Assembly: GCA_947626265.1 (NCBI GenBank)
Contig: CANQRM010000001.1
Coordinates: 1 to 64,000 of the forward strand
Reading direction: 5' to 3'
Length of the DNA stretch: 64,000 nucleotides
Origin: an uncultured Oscillospiraceae bacterium
GTDB lineage: Bacteria; Bacillota; Clostridia; Oscillospirales; Oscillospiraceae
Positions 32,599-41,379 of the stretch are shown in pieces (positions within the stretch are counted from its first letter, which is position 1; every line of letters begins with the position of its first letter). The notes under the pieces are model-generated. The model saw only the letters and a list, made by a program, of their open reading frames with translations, had not been told where the DNA came from and did not search any database. Made by a program: the position numbers and the translations under genes.

Positions 32599-32780
32599 GT
32601 GATGTGCCTGCGCTGCGTCGTTGCAAATGCGGCGAATATGCAGAGATGTGGTATATGCCTCTGACCGGGGCTTACAACGTCAGATGCAGAAAATGCCAGA
32701 ACAAGGGGCGGCCCCATCTTTCCGAGAAGATGGCGGCAGAAGCCTGGAACGATAAGGAGTGGAAGGGAGATCTGAAATGA
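32595..32780 (+). CDS. Lar-like zinc-ribbon protein
   Basis: 61 aa. Cysteines 10, 12, 31 and 34 with VRCRKCQNKG and the late AAEAWND match the Lar restriction-alleviation-like family, small phage zinc ribbons. Real anti-restriction activity is untested for most members. Confidence 0.65.
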   Translation: MSDVPALRRCKCGEYAEMWYMPLTGAYNVRCRKCQNKGRPHLSEKMAAEAWNDKEWKGDLK

Positions 32781-32980
32781 AAGTGCCGTATGGACCGCAC
32801 CAGAGAGCCAGGCGCCGGCGGCGGCGTTGCAAAGTGCTTGCGCTGTCCTTGGCACTTCTGGCTATGGTGATCACGACCTCCCCGGCGCTGACGAGGGACC
32901 CGCCGCCACCGCCTAAGGAGGATCTGTTGGGTCTATCCAGCGCCGGTGCCGGGACCTGGGGGTTCGAGAGCGACCGGTGA
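32777..32980 (+). CDS. Small membrane or exported phage protein
   Basis: 67 aa. An arginine-rich start (RARRRRRRCK), a hydrophobic helix (VLALSLALLAMVITT) and a Pro-rich tail. ATGA overlap with the preceding gene. Function unknown. Confidence 0.5.
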   Translation: MKVPYGPHQRARRRRRRCKVLALSLALLAMVITTSPALTRDPPPPPKEDLLGLSSAGAGTWGFESDR

Positions 32981-33540
32981 AGGCCGGTACCAGACCGGAC
33001 AGGCCATGGGATGAAGAGGCCTTCCGAATCCTCGCTGATGGCATCCGGGACGGGGACAGCTACGCGGCGATAGGACGCCGCCTGGGGAAGTCTGAAAAGG
33101 CCGTCCGGGGCAAGGTCTTTACGGTATATCTGACCGAGAACGCCGATAAGGTCCGTGAACTGATGGGTGATGGCAAATGGGGCAACGGTGCACCGGTGCC
33201 CACCGTGAAGCAGGGTATTGTTCTATCACGGCACGAAGCAACCACAAAGCGGAATCTGGCGGCTCTGGCCTTTGTGCTGAAGCAACGGGCCATATCTCTG
33301 GGCTGGGACCCGTACTGGCAGCGCAAGATGTGCCAGCACTGGGATGACATGGAGGGTTGCACCGCGGGCGGAGAAAACTGTGACATCTGCGTGGACTTCA
33401 AGAGGATGGAACCACAGTTCTGCTCCCGCTGCGGCCGGGACTTCTTTGAGAGAAAACAAAATCGGTTCTGCCAGGAGTGCCGGGAAGCACGGAAACGGCA
33501 GGCCCAGCGCCGATGGGCGCGGATGAACGACGCACGTTGA
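32977..33540 (+). CDS. Phage HTH and zinc-ribbon protein
   Basis: 187 aa from a GTG overlapping the previous stop. Residues 8-50 (WDEEAFRILADGIRDGDSYAAIGRRLGKSEKAVRGKV, split over three helices) resemble a Myb/GcrA-like DNA-binding unit. Cysteines in CQHWDDMEGC, CDIC and the final CSRCGRDFF/CQEC could bind one or two zinc ions. It may regulate transcription; the family is widespread in Clostridia phages. Confidence 0.6.
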   Translation: MKAGTRPDRPWDEEAFRILADGIRDGDSYAAIGRRLGKSEKAVRGKVFTVYLTENADKVRELMGDGKWGNGAPVPTVKQGIVLSRHEATTKRNLAALAFVLKQRAISLGWDPYWQRKMCQHWDDMEGCTAGGENCDICVDFKRMEPQFCSRCGRDFFERKQNRFCQECREARKRQAQRRWARMNDAR

Positions 33541-33553
33541 AAGGGGTGGTAGT

Positions 33554-33841
33554 TTGTATATCCTCAACGGACCGGGAAAAGAGATCGTCAACAGCGATTT
33601 CGTAGAGAGGTTCTGCATCGTAGAGCATGAAGACACGGCAATGATCATAGCCAGTTACAACGCCAACAGGGCGGTGACGCTGAGCAAGTACAAGGATTTA
33701 CCCGAGGCCAGCAGTGTACTCGGCGATATGCTTGCGGCCCTCGCCGGTGGACAGACTTCCTATGAGATGCCGGAGAGCAGCTTGTTCTACGGGCAACGCA
33801 CAATCAAAGACGCACGGACCCGCAGGAGAGGCGGGTCGTAA
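33554..33841 (+). CDS. Phage protein of unknown function
   Basis: 95 aa from a TTG 8 nt after AAAGGGGTGG. YILNGPGKEIVNSDFVERF, then DTAMIIASYNANRAVTLSKY and a basic end. A conserved small phage type without known role. Confidence 0.55.
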   Translation: MYILNGPGKEIVNSDFVERFCIVEHEDTAMIIASYNANRAVTLSKYKDLPEASSVLGDMLAALAGGQTSYEMPESSLFYGQRTIKDARTRRRGGS

Positions 33842-33898
33842 CAGCGAATACGGGCCGCCGGCGCCCATATCCGCCGGCAGATCTGAAAGGAGAGCACA

Positions 33899-34066
33899 AT
33901 GAAGGAAACCGCTTGCACCAACGATTGCCCGCACTGTATGTACGTGGGCGATGGAGACAGCTGGTGTGACGTAATCGGGAAAATCGTCATTGAGGACTGG
34001 ATCGTCACCAGCAATTTTATGGGGCCCGGATGCCCCTACACCGAGAAAGGAGAGCACCATGGATAA
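33899..34066 (+). CDS. Small Cys-rich phage protein
   Basis: 55 aa, ATG 6 nt after AAAGGAGAG. Starts MKETACTNDCPHCMYVGDG and has Cys at 6, 10, 13, 23 and 45. Its last codons overlap the start of the ParB-domain gene. Function unknown. Confidence 0.55.
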   Translation: MKETACTNDCPHCMYVGDGDSWCDVIGKIVIEDWIVTSNFMGPGCPYTEKGEHHG

Positions 34067-35525
34067 CTTGCAGTACATCGAGGTTGCGAAGATTCATCCC
34101 AATCCCGGCAACCCCAGGAAGGACCTGGGGGACCTCACGGAGCTGGCCGACAGCATCAAGGCACAGGGCATCCTCCAGAATCTGACGGTGGTCCCTGGCC
34201 ACCGCATGACCCGCGAGGAGTTCGCTGATATGGCAAAGGCTGAGGGCAGCACCAAAGCGGCGGCTAGGGCGCTGTATGACAGCGACCCATCCGTGGGCGA
34301 TTCTGAGGACGGCTATATGGTCATCATCGGGCACCGGCGCTTGGCAGCGGCGGCGCTGGCGGGGCTTGATAAGGTCCCCTGCGTGGTGGTGGACATGGAC
34401 GAGAAAAAGCAAGCCCGGACAATGCTCATGGAGAATATGCATAGGTCAAATCTGACCGTCTATGAGCAGGCGCAGGGCTTTCAAATGATGTTGAATTTGG
34501 GCGACACAGTAAAGGATATCGCCCAGCAGGCCGGCTTTTCTGCGGCCACCGTGCGGAGCCGCGTGAAGCTCTTGGAGCTGGACCCCAAGAAATTCAAGAA
34601 ATCCGAGGAACGCGGAGCCACCATCCAGGACTATGTGGAGTTGGAGAAGATCGAGGACCCTGATTTGAAAAATGAGGTGCTGGACACTATCGGCACCAAC
34701 AACTTCAAGAATGCCCTGCAGAGTGCCATGGAAAAGGAGAAGCTGAATAAGGCCCTGGCAAAATGGGAGGCCGAGGTCAGCACTTTCGCCCAGAAGATAA
34801 AGAAACAGGGAAAGGTCAACGGCGTTGATGTTCCGATGGACTTCTACCAAAACCTTAACAAGTGGTGTTTGGACAAGGAGGTGGTGAGGCCGGAGGATGC
34901 CGACACGGTCAAATACTACTACACCATCAGCGACAGGGAAATCTACATCTACCACGACCACAAAGAGCGGAAAAAGACCCCGGAGGATATTCAGCGAGAG
35001 GAGCAGGAGCGCGAGGAAAAAAGAATCCGGGGGGAACTGACTGAAATTTCCGAGAGACACCGTTCCTTGCGCTACGACTTCATTTCCAGCTATGGCGCCG
35101 CCAAGAAGAACCTAAAAACGATTATGCAGTTTATGGCGACGGCCATCATCGTGGACGCGGGCAACTGGATCTCCGCCAACGATGACACCCTGTATGGTCT
35201 TTTGGGATTCGAGATCGACGATGACACGATGGATGATGACCTGGAGAAGATGGCGAAAGAGGCAGTCAACGAGCGCCCGGAGTATTCCCTTCTGGCGTGT
35301 GCCTATGCCATAGCCGATGACACAAATGAGAACTACTGGTATTCGACTTGGAGCTCTGAGCAGAGAAGGACTATTTTCCTCCACCACGAGAACCCCAATC
35401 TTGACCGCATATATGACTTCCTTATCTCCCTGGGCTACCAGATGTCAGACGAGGAAAAGGCCATGCGGGACGGCACCCACGAGCTGTTCAAGGCTATGAC
35501 CGCAGCGGACTCTGATGCCACATGA
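34059..35525 (+). CDS. ParB N-terminal domain phage protein
   Basis: 488 aa. Residues 1-130 are a ParB/Spo0J nuclease-like domain (IHPNPGNPRKDLGDLTELADSIKAQG in pieces, VIIGHRRLAAAALAG, MLMENMHRSNLTVYE). A helix-turn-helix (DIAQQAGFSAATVRSRVKLLEL) follows, then a long acidic coiled region. Phage proteins of this type may regulate or process DNA; partitioning is unlikely without a ParA. It is the first of three ParB-domain genes in this prophage. Confidence 0.75.
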   Translation: MDNLQYIEVAKIHPNPGNPRKDLGDLTELADSIKAQGILQNLTVVPGHRMTREEFADMAKAEGSTKAAARALYDSDPSVGDSEDGYMVIIGHRRLAAAALAGLDKVPCVVVDMDEKKQARTMLMENMHRSNLTVYEQAQGFQMMLNLGDTVKDIAQQAGFSAATVRSRVKLLELDPKKFKKSEERGATIQDYVELEKIEDPDLKNEVLDTIGTNNFKNALQSAMEKEKLNKALAKWEAEVSTFAQKIKKQGKVNGVDVPMDFYQNLNKWCLDKEVVRPEDADTVKYYYTISDREIYIYHDHKERKKTPEDIQREEQEREEKRIRGELTEISERHRSLRYDFISSYGAAKKNLKTIMQFMATAIIVDAGNWISANDDTLYGLLGFEIDDDTMDDDLEKMAKEAVNERPEYSLLACAYAIADDTNENYWYSTWSSEQRRTIFLHHENPNLDRIYDFLISLGYQMSDEEKAMRDGTHELFKAMTAADSDAT

Positions 35526-35938
35526 AAGAGATGGTCTACGCCGGGAAGACCGCGTTTGAGGTCCTGGGCCAGGGGGATGTTGACGGATATACCTGGGCCG
35601 TTGTCAGCCACGGGGCCCACCCCAGCGTCTATGTAGCTCCCCCGGAGGGGCACCCTGCTGCCGGGCTCTATCGAAACTTTCGGTGGACGAGCCTAGACCT
35701 TACGCTCAATGTCCACGGTGGCATCACCTATGCCAGATTTGGACTCTTTGAGGTAGACCCAAAGGGCGCCCGTTTCTGGCTAGGTTGGGACTACAACCAC
35801 GGAGCGGACTTTGCGGACTTTGGAAATGGGGTGTCCTGGGGGAAAAGGAAATACTCTGCAGAAGAACTACGGGCCGATGCAGAGGACGCCATAAGGCAAC
35901 TCAAAAAACTGGAGGGTATGAACAAATGGAAAGATTGA
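35522..35938 (+). CDS. Phage protein of unknown function
   Basis: 138 aa, ATGA overlap. Strand-rich, with SVYVAPPEGHPAAGLYRNF, GARFWLGWDYNHGADFADFG and a helical end. Similar small proteins occur in Clostridia phages; no role is known. Confidence 0.5.
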   Translation: MKEMVYAGKTAFEVLGQGDVDGYTWAVVSHGAHPSVYVAPPEGHPAAGLYRNFRWTSLDLTLNVHGGITYARFGLFEVDPKGARFWLGWDYNHGADFADFGNGVSWGKRKYSAEELRADAEDAIRQLKKLEGMNKWKD

Positions 35939-36303
35939 CCTGCCGTTTGAGGGATGACTGCATCACCGTGGCGGGCGCTGCCACCTATTACAACCCGAAG
36001 AGCAGGGGGGCGGTGAGCCAGGCAATTACGAAGCTGGCAGCCTATGAGGACACCGGATTGACGCCTGATAAGGTGGCCGAGATCATCGTGCCGGGACAGA
36101 CAGTCTGGCTGATACGGGGCGTCCCCAAGAACCGCCGGGTCCTGGATGGTGAGGTAATCCAGGTGGCCATCACCACCGATGGCAGAAGAATAGACGTGCG
36201 TGTGGGATATGCGGTCTATAAAGGCCTGAGTGAAGACCTGGTCCACTTGACCAAGGAGGCGGCAGAGGCTGCCATGGCCAAGATGGAGGAATACGAAGAA
36301 TGA
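35926..36303 (+). CDS. Phage protein of unknown function
   Basis: 125 aa, start overlapping the previous gene by 13 bp. N-terminal MERLTCRLRD and AAYEDTGLTPDKVAEI are standard parts of a common phage family (the ...AYEDTGLTP motif), followed by a strand-rich part (VWLIRGVPKNRRVLDGEVIQV). Role unknown. Confidence 0.6.
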   Translation: MERLTCRLRDDCITVAGAATYYNPKSRGAVSQAITKLAAYEDTGLTPDKVAEIIVPGQTVWLIRGVPKNRRVLDGEVIQVAITTDGRRIDVRVGYAVYKGLSEDLVHLTKEAAEAAMAKMEEYEE

Positions 36304-36776
36304 AAGCTATCACCATTCGGCAGCCCTGGGCCTCTCTCCTGGTGCTGGGGTACAAGCAGTATGAAACGCGATGCTGGAGGACCATGTACCGGGGACCGCT
36401 GGCCATACACGCCGGGAAGATGCCGGTGAAAGACACACTAGCAGAACTCATGGCCCAGGGGAGAGAGGGCCGAAGAATCGTAGAGGCCGTGGAAATGGCC
36501 CTGGAAGGCCACGGAGGTATCGACCATATTCCACACGGGGCGATTATCGCCGTGCGTAATCTAGTGCGTTGCAACGTCGTTGATGAGTGTTTCCTGTCCG
36601 GCCTCACGAATCAGGAATATATGTTCGGCGACTACCGCCCGGACCGGCGGCGCTATGCCTGGGAGTTCGACAGCGGAGGGCAGAACCTTGTGGCCCCGAT
36701 CCCGGCGAATGGGTCCCAGGGGCTATGGGACTGGGAGGAGGGCGACCGCTTTGCCGGAATACCTACAAGGCGTTGA
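36300..36776 (+). CDS. ASCH-domain protein
   Basis: 158 aa. It begins KAITIRQPWASLLVLGYKQYETR and continues with GPLAIHAGK and GAIIAVRNLV, the ASCH beta-barrel pattern of RNA-binding or RNA-modifying proteins. Phage copies are common; the substrate is unknown. Confidence 0.8.
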   Translation: MKAITIRQPWASLLVLGYKQYETRCWRTMYRGPLAIHAGKMPVKDTLAELMAQGREGRRIVEAVEMALEGHGGIDHIPHGAIIAVRNLVRCNVVDECFLSGLTNQEYMFGDYRPDRRRYAWEFDSGGQNLVAPIPANGSQGLWDWEEGDRFAGIPTRR

Positions 36777-37191
36777 TTCGGTTGATGTGACGCCCCGCGA
36801 TTTGAGCGTCAACGGAGAATGTACCGGCTGCGGGGAGTGCTGTACCAATGTGATGAAGCTTTCCCGCGCGGAGATCACCCGTATAAGGTCCTACATAGCG
36901 AAGCACGGAATAAAGCCTGTTGACCACTTCAAAGCGCCGATGGCCGGTGAGTTTCTGGATATGTGCTGTCCATTCCTCGATGATAAGCGGCCCGCAAAAA
37001 AGTGCATCATCTATCCGGTCCGGCCGGCGATATGCCGCCACTTCATGTGTCGCAGTATTTCAGATCCAGCCTACCGTGAGCAGATGCTTCGGCGCATGAG
37101 CCGGGACAGAGATGCTGTGGAGGAAGTCTCTGCTCCAATGGTCAATGTCCGGGAAACATTCTTCCCGGGAAAAGGTGGTGATGCATTATGA
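36751..37191 (+). CDS. YkgJ-family cysteine cluster protein
   Basis: 146 aa from a TTG 10 nt after GGAGGAGGG (a GTG at 36787 is possible). CTGCGECCTN, then CCPFL, CIIYPVRPAICRHFMC give the eight-cysteine YkgJ cluster that binds zinc or an iron-sulfur centre. Function unknown. Its start overlaps the ASCH gene. Confidence 0.75.
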   Translation: MPEYLQGVDSVDVTPRDLSVNGECTGCGECCTNVMKLSRAEITRIRSYIAKHGIKPVDHFKAPMAGEFLDMCCPFLDDKRPAKKCIIYPVRPAICRHFMCRSISDPAYREQMLRRMSRDRDAVEEVSAPMVNVRETFFPGKGGDAL

Positions 37192-38012
37192 CGGCTATCA
37201 TCAAATACCCGGGCGCGAAGTGGTCTATCGCGCCATGGATAATCAGCTTTTTCCCAAAGCATCACAGTTATCTGGAACCGTTCTTCGGTTCCGGCGGTGT
37301 CTTTTTCACAAAGGAGCGGAGCAACATTGAGACCGTGAACGACCTGGATGATGATGTCGTCAACTTCTTTGAGTGGGTGAAAAAGGACCCGGAGCGCCTA
37401 GCGCACGAGGTTTACTGGACCCCTTATGCCAGAGTGGTATATGACAAGGCGTGGGAAAGAAAAAAGACTGAGCCAGACTCCCTGCAGAGGGCCGTACAGT
37501 TTTGCGCCTGCATGATGATGGGTCACGGATTCCGCACGACCGGGGAGAAGGTCGGATGGAAAAACGATGTCCAGGGCAGAGAGAGGGCCTATGCCGCACA
37601 CTATTGGTGCAAGACACCAGAGAACATAATGCAGGCGGCAGAGCGTCTTCGGGGTGTACAGATAGAACACAGGCCGGCGATAGAGTTAATCCAAAGGTTC
37701 AACTACCAGAACGTCTTGATTTATGCGGACCCGCCCTATCTCATTGCCACACGCCATGGGAGGCAATACCGGCATGAAATGACCGATGCAGACCACTTGG
37801 ATCTCCTGGACGTGCTGAAGGCCCACAAGGGCCCGGTGCTTATTTCTGGGTATGACCACCCGCTATATACCATCGCCCTCAGAGACTGGCACCGTGAGGA
37901 AATAGTGGCCAGAGATCAGAAGGCAAGGCACCGCAGGGAGGTTCTGTGGATGAATTTTGTGCCGGAAACACAGAGAGCTTCATGTACAGAAGTGGAGGTA
38001 CCAGATGGCTGA
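37188..38012 (+). CDS. dam: D12-class DNA adenine N6-methyltransferase
   Basis: 274 aa. Motif I region YPGAKW and FFGSGGVFF, catalytic DPPY (LIYADPPYL near 180) and VLISGYDH mark a Dam/D12 enzyme that methylates adenine using SAM. In a phage it may protect DNA from host restriction. GATC specificity cannot be assumed. Confidence 0.88.
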   Translation: MTAIIKYPGAKWSIAPWIISFFPKHHSYLEPFFGSGGVFFTKERSNIETVNDLDDDVVNFFEWVKKDPERLAHEVYWTPYARVVYDKAWERKKTEPDSLQRAVQFCACMMMGHGFRTTGEKVGWKNDVQGRERAYAAHYWCKTPENIMQAAERLRGVQIEHRPAIELIQRFNYQNVLIYADPPYLIATRHGRQYRHEMTDADHLDLLDVLKAHKGPVLISGYDHPLYTIALRDWHREEIVARDQKARHRREVLWMNFVPETQRASCTEVEVPDG

Positions 38013-38178
38013 GACATACGGAGAGCTGATATGCCGCCTATGCCAGTTGCGGGACCAGATGCGCAAGACAGACGCCGGGAGAATCGCTCTGGGCGAAGTA
38101 ATCAACACGCTTGTGGTCGCCGTCGGGCGCGGCATCACCTACGAAAAAGCAAAGGAGTTGATCGGATATGACCAATGA
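38005..38178 (+). CDS. Small helical phage protein
   Basis: 57 aa, ATG after GGAGGTACCAG. Helical with a CRLCQL segment and a YEKAKELIGYD end. Overlaps both neighbours. Function unknown. Confidence 0.5.
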   Translation: MAETYGELICRLCQLRDQMRKTDAGRIALGEVINTLVVAVGRGITYEKAKELIGYDQ

Positions 38179-38524
38179 GAAGATAGCCGCGATGGCGGCG
38201 TGGACCCTTGAAGACTTCCAGAACGACCCGTTGGGGGCCGTGGCGCAGGTCCGGGCGCTGGCCACTGCCCATCTGTCCCTGCAGCGTGAGCGGGACGCGG
38301 CGGTCCGGGAGTTGAGAGATATGTGCGTCACATACGGGGACACCTGCAACAGATGCGCACATAAGCGCAACGAGGGCATTGAGTGCTACTTCCCGAATGA
38401 ACAGGAAGATGCGGATGATAGGATATGCCGGATGTGCGACAGCGAGTGCCCCTGCGGGCACTGTGACGGCGAAAGCAAGTGGGAGTGGCGCGGGCCACAG
38501 GAGGTGGCGAACGGTGATTCTTGA
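38168..38524 (+). CDS. Cys-rich phage protein, paralogue A
   Basis: 118 aa. A helix with RERDAAVRELRDM is followed by a cysteine block (CNRCAHKR, CRMCDSECPCGHC) and the end WEWRGPQE. The RERDAAVR...WRGPQE frame recurs in the next gene, so the two are diverged duplicates. The cysteine block likely binds zinc. Confidence 0.55.
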   Translation: MTNEKIAAMAAWTLEDFQNDPLGAVAQVRALATAHLSLQRERDAAVRELRDMCVTYGDTCNRCAHKRNEGIECYFPNEQEDADDRICRMCDSECPCGHCDGESKWEWRGPQEVANGDS

Positions 38525-39002
38525 AAAGAAAAAACTGCTGGCCCTGGCTGATAGGTGGGATAAAAAGGCGCGGAACGCCGAGGCCCGATACCAGGAGAGC
38601 GGGGACCAGCGCCATCTTCGGGAGAAGGAAAACACCGAGGATATAGCGGACGCCTTGCGAATGGCCGCTAACGCTGAGGAGGATTATTCTGAGCTGGTGG
38701 TGAAAAGGGCCCGCCTTGCAGCCTATGAGGCCACCGGCATGACCCCGGCGGAGATCGCCACTCTCAAAAAGGAACGCGACGCTGCTGTGCGGGACCTGGA
38801 GGCCCTTATGGGGGCGGGCATGGACGGCGATGGTGAAACGTCCGAATGTGATTTCTGCAAGCTGGGGCAGGAGGCGATTTGCACAAAACCCTACTGCGTA
38901 CCAGAATGGCGCGGACCGCAGGAGCCGGAGCAGGTTATCGCCCCGGCAGATCAGAGCGCCGGGGCATACGCCGACAACCCGGTTCTGGCCCCAGCTACCT
39001 AA
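38514..39002 (+). CDS. Cys-containing phage protein, paralogue B
   Basis: 162 aa from a GTG 7 nt after AGGAGGT. A long N-terminal coiled coil, AAYEATGMTPAEI, then KERDAAVRDLEALM, a CDFC...CTKPYC block and PEWRGPQEPEQ. It shares the last modules with the preceding gene. Function unknown. Confidence 0.55.
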   Translation: MILEKKKLLALADRWDKKARNAEARYQESGDQRHLREKENTEDIADALRMAANAEEDYSELVVKRARLAAYEATGMTPAEIATLKKERDAAVRDLEALMGAGMDGDGETSECDFCKLGQEAICTKPYCVPEWRGPQEPEQVIAPADQSAGAYADNPVLAPAT

Positions 39003-39012
39003 GGAGGAACCA

Positions 39013-39252
39013 ATGGACATGATACGCCTGGAAAACACCTACATTCGGAAAGATGCGATTGTCGGTGTAAGAAGCGACTGGAAAGACCTTATGGGTCGGA
39101 AAGCCATCATGATATTTACTGCCGGAGATATAGGGCACCCGTTTATATTCGGCTACAACACCGTTGAAGACAGCGCTCAGGAGGAAAAGTATAAGGCCGA
39201 TCTTGAAAGGCTTGGGAACGAGCTGGGCGTGATGTTGGAGGTGCCATCGTGA
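39013..39252 (+). CDS. Phage protein of unknown function
   Basis: 79 aa, AAGGAGG 5 nt upstream. Starts MDMIRLENTYIRKDAIVGVRS; mixed strand/helix; ends in a helix (LERLGNELGVMLE). No domain recognised. Confidence 0.5.
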   Translation: MDMIRLENTYIRKDAIVGVRSDWKDLMGRKAIMIFTAGDIGHPFIFGYNTVEDSAQEEKYKADLERLGNELGVMLEVPS

Positions 39253-39629
39253 GGCCGATAGACGCTGAGCCGGTAGAAGAGTGGCTGGACGTGGCGAAGG
39301 AGGCCGCAGAGAGGCAGAGAATCGCCCTGGCATACGTCAAGAAGATTATCCAGGACGCGCCCACCCTAGACGTGCAGGGCAGCCAAGAGGACAACGCGCC
39401 TCTGGAGGTGGACCAGCTTCTGCAGATGAACGGGCAGCCGGTGTATATCGTCGCCAAGCCGAACCCGGACGGGGAACAGTTGAAATTCTGGGCCCTTGTG
39501 GAGGTCGGCCGGTTTTATTCCGATGACATATTCCTCACCAACGCCGCCGGGGGCCGGTCCGAGATCGAGGAAGTGATTAATGACATTGAGGCGATATACC
39601 GGCGCCCGCCGGAGGTGGCGACGGCATGA
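39249..39629 (+). CDS. Phage protein of unknown function
   Basis: 126 aa from a GTG overlapping the previous stop. N-terminal helices (MRPIDAEPVEEWLD; DAPTLDV is a frequent phage phrase) and a strand-rich C-terminus (PVYIVAKPNPDG). Role unknown. Confidence 0.5.
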   Translation: MRPIDAEPVEEWLDVAKEAAERQRIALAYVKKIIQDAPTLDVQGSQEDNAPLEVDQLLQMNGQPVYIVAKPNPDGEQLKFWALVEVGRFYSDDIFLTNAAGGRSEIEEVINDIEAIYRRPPEVATA

Positions 39630-39970
39630 AGGATGACCAGCAGATAAGCCTCTTTGACGGCGAACCAGAGCCGGGCACATGGGTTGAGGCGCACGGTGAA
39701 CGGCTGTCCTTTGATGACTTGACGCACATGATAGGCGAGGTCGTGATAAAGGATTGCAGCACCGAAAGCCATGCGTGGTACAAGGCGGTGCGGGTGGTCA
39801 GCATCATCCACACCTTTGACGGCGACAGGCGGCTGGTGTTTTCCGACAGACCGACGAAGCGAGGCGGGGACTATTGTTCGGTGAGTGCGCGGTTTTTCTC
39901 TCCGACGTGTCGCTACCCGGTGAAATTCTACTTGCCGGCACAGCCGGTGGAACAGGAGGCAACAGTATGA
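39626..39970 (+). CDS. Phage protein of unknown function
   Basis: 114 aa, ATGA overlap. Starts KDDQQISLFDGE; mostly strands with two cysteines (DYCSVSARFFSPTC). Role unknown. Confidence 0.45.
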   Translation: MKDDQQISLFDGEPEPGTWVEAHGERLSFDDLTHMIGEVVIKDCSTESHAWYKAVRVVSIIHTFDGDRRLVFSDRPTKRGGDYCSVSARFFSPTCRYPVKFYLPAQPVEQEATV

Positions 39971-40194
39971 TCGTTGCAAAAACCAAACTGCGAAAACTCC
40001 CGGCAGGGTGCCGGAAATGCCCGTACTACCGGCCGGAGCAATACAGCGTCTATGGATCTGACCCCGGCATGTGTATGCTCCTCTGGCACGGAACTGAAAA
40101 CATCGTCGTGTCCCGTCAACGGCTGCCGGAGTGCCCGCTGATGGATACGAAGCTGGAAGAAAAGGAGGATTCCAATGAGCGGACCGATATATGA
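39967..40194 (+). CDS. Small Cys-containing phage protein
   Basis: 75 aa, ATGA overlap. Cysteines at CRKCPYY, CMLLW and ECPL. A likely small zinc-binding protein; the end overlaps the radical SAM gene by 20 bp. Confidence 0.5.
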   Translation: MIVAKTKLRKLPAGCRKCPYYRPEQYSVYGSDPGMCMLLWHGTENIVVSRQRLPECPLMDTKLEEKEDSNERTDI

Positions 40195-40876
40195 GCCGCG
40201 GGGAGCGGCGAAGGAGTACGGCGACTATGCCATCAACATCTACACGGGATGTCCGCATCGGTGCTGGTACTGCTTTGCCCCGGGTGTCCTGCATCGGAAA
40301 GTGGAAGAGTTCCACAGCCATGTGGAGCCCAGGAACATCCTGGTGCCGCTGGAGCGGCAGCTGTCCACCGGGGACTATGCGGGCAAGACCATCCATCTGT
40401 GCTTTACGTGCGACCCCTACCCTACCGGCTATGACACATCGCCCACGCGGGAGGTCATAAAGTTGCTCAAAGGGGCCGGGGCCCACGTCCAGATACTCAC
40501 CAAGGGGAACGGCAGCCGGGATTTCGACCTTTTGGATGGCGGGGATTGGTTCGGCATGACGATTACTGGTGGCAGCCTGAAAGCGGAGCCTGGGGGTCTG
40601 CCAATGACGGTGCGCCTGCGCCAGTTGGATGTAGCAAAAGCGCGTGGGATAAGGACGTGGGTATCGTTCGAGCCCGTCTTGGATGCCGACATCGTCCTAT
40701 CTCTCATTGAAAATTGTAACGACATATTCGACCGGGTGAAGATCGGTAAGCTGAATTACCATCCGTCGAGCATCAACTGGGCGGACTTCGGACGGCAGGC
40801 GGAGGCCCTTTGCAAGAAGTTGGGTCTGGATTACACCATCAAAGAATCGCTGCGGCGGGAGATGGAGCGTGGATAA
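40175..40876 (+). CDS. Radical SAM protein, SPL-like
   Basis: 233 aa. TGCPHRCWYCFAP gives the CxxxCxxC cluster site (about residues 26-33) of radical SAM enzymes. HLCFTCDPYPTGYD, VQILTKGNG and TWVSFEPVLD follow the pattern of the spore-photolyase-like group found in many phages. Substrate unknown: DNA repair or nucleotide chemistry are possible. Confidence 0.8.
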   Translation: MSGPIYEPRGAAKEYGDYAINIYTGCPHRCWYCFAPGVLHRKVEEFHSHVEPRNILVPLERQLSTGDYAGKTIHLCFTCDPYPTGYDTSPTREVIKLLKGAGAHVQILTKGNGSRDFDLLDGGDWFGMTITGGSLKAEPGGLPMTVRLRQLDVAKARGIRTWVSFEPVLDADIVLSLIENCNDIFDRVKIGKLNYHPSSINWADFGRQAEALCKKLGLDYTIKESLRREMERG

Positions 40877-41379
40877 TGGATGCAAAAGATGTTATCAGCT
40901 GCCGACACGCCAAGTTCACAAATGGAGGCGGGGACAGCGCCACGCATTATTTTATCTGCGAAATGAATGGAAAGGTCACTGATCCGGCAAAGTGCAGCAC
41001 TTGCAGGGCGTTGGGTCGTGATAAGACCCTGACCGATGCTGACCAAGAAAAGATCATCCAAAATGCGTGCCGAAGGGCCGGCCTCTACGGTCACGTGAAA
41101 TGGCTCCAGACGCATAGAGACGCACATACATGGGCGGAGAAAATCGCTTATATGTATCGGAAACCTGGATACAGAATCATGCCGACAAAGGGCAGCGTCA
41201 TGTATTGCGAAACACTGGATATGTGTTTTTTCTTCATGTACGGCAAAACTCCGGCAATGGCGTATGCCGGATATATGGCGGCCGGCGGATCGGACAACGC
41301 AGAAAAGCTCGCAACCGCCTTTAAGAAGGGAGAGGAATTGCTACGGTTTATGAAGGAGGAACTGGAGGCGAAAGCATGA
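40876..41379 (+). CDS. Cys-rich phage protein of unknown function
   Basis: 167 aa; start shares a base with the previous stop (TAATG). CRHAKF...CEMNG...CSTCRAL near the N-terminus suggests a zinc site. The rest is mixed, with MCFFFMYGKTPAMAYAGYMAAGG. No family recognised. Confidence 0.5.
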   Translation: MDAKDVISCRHAKFTNGGGDSATHYFICEMNGKVTDPAKCSTCRALGRDKTLTDADQEKIIQNACRRAGLYGHVKWLQTHRDAHTWAEKIAYMYRKPGYRIMPTKGSVMYCETLDMCFFFMYGKTPAMAYAGYMAAGGSDNAEKLATAFKKGEELLRFMKEELEAKA

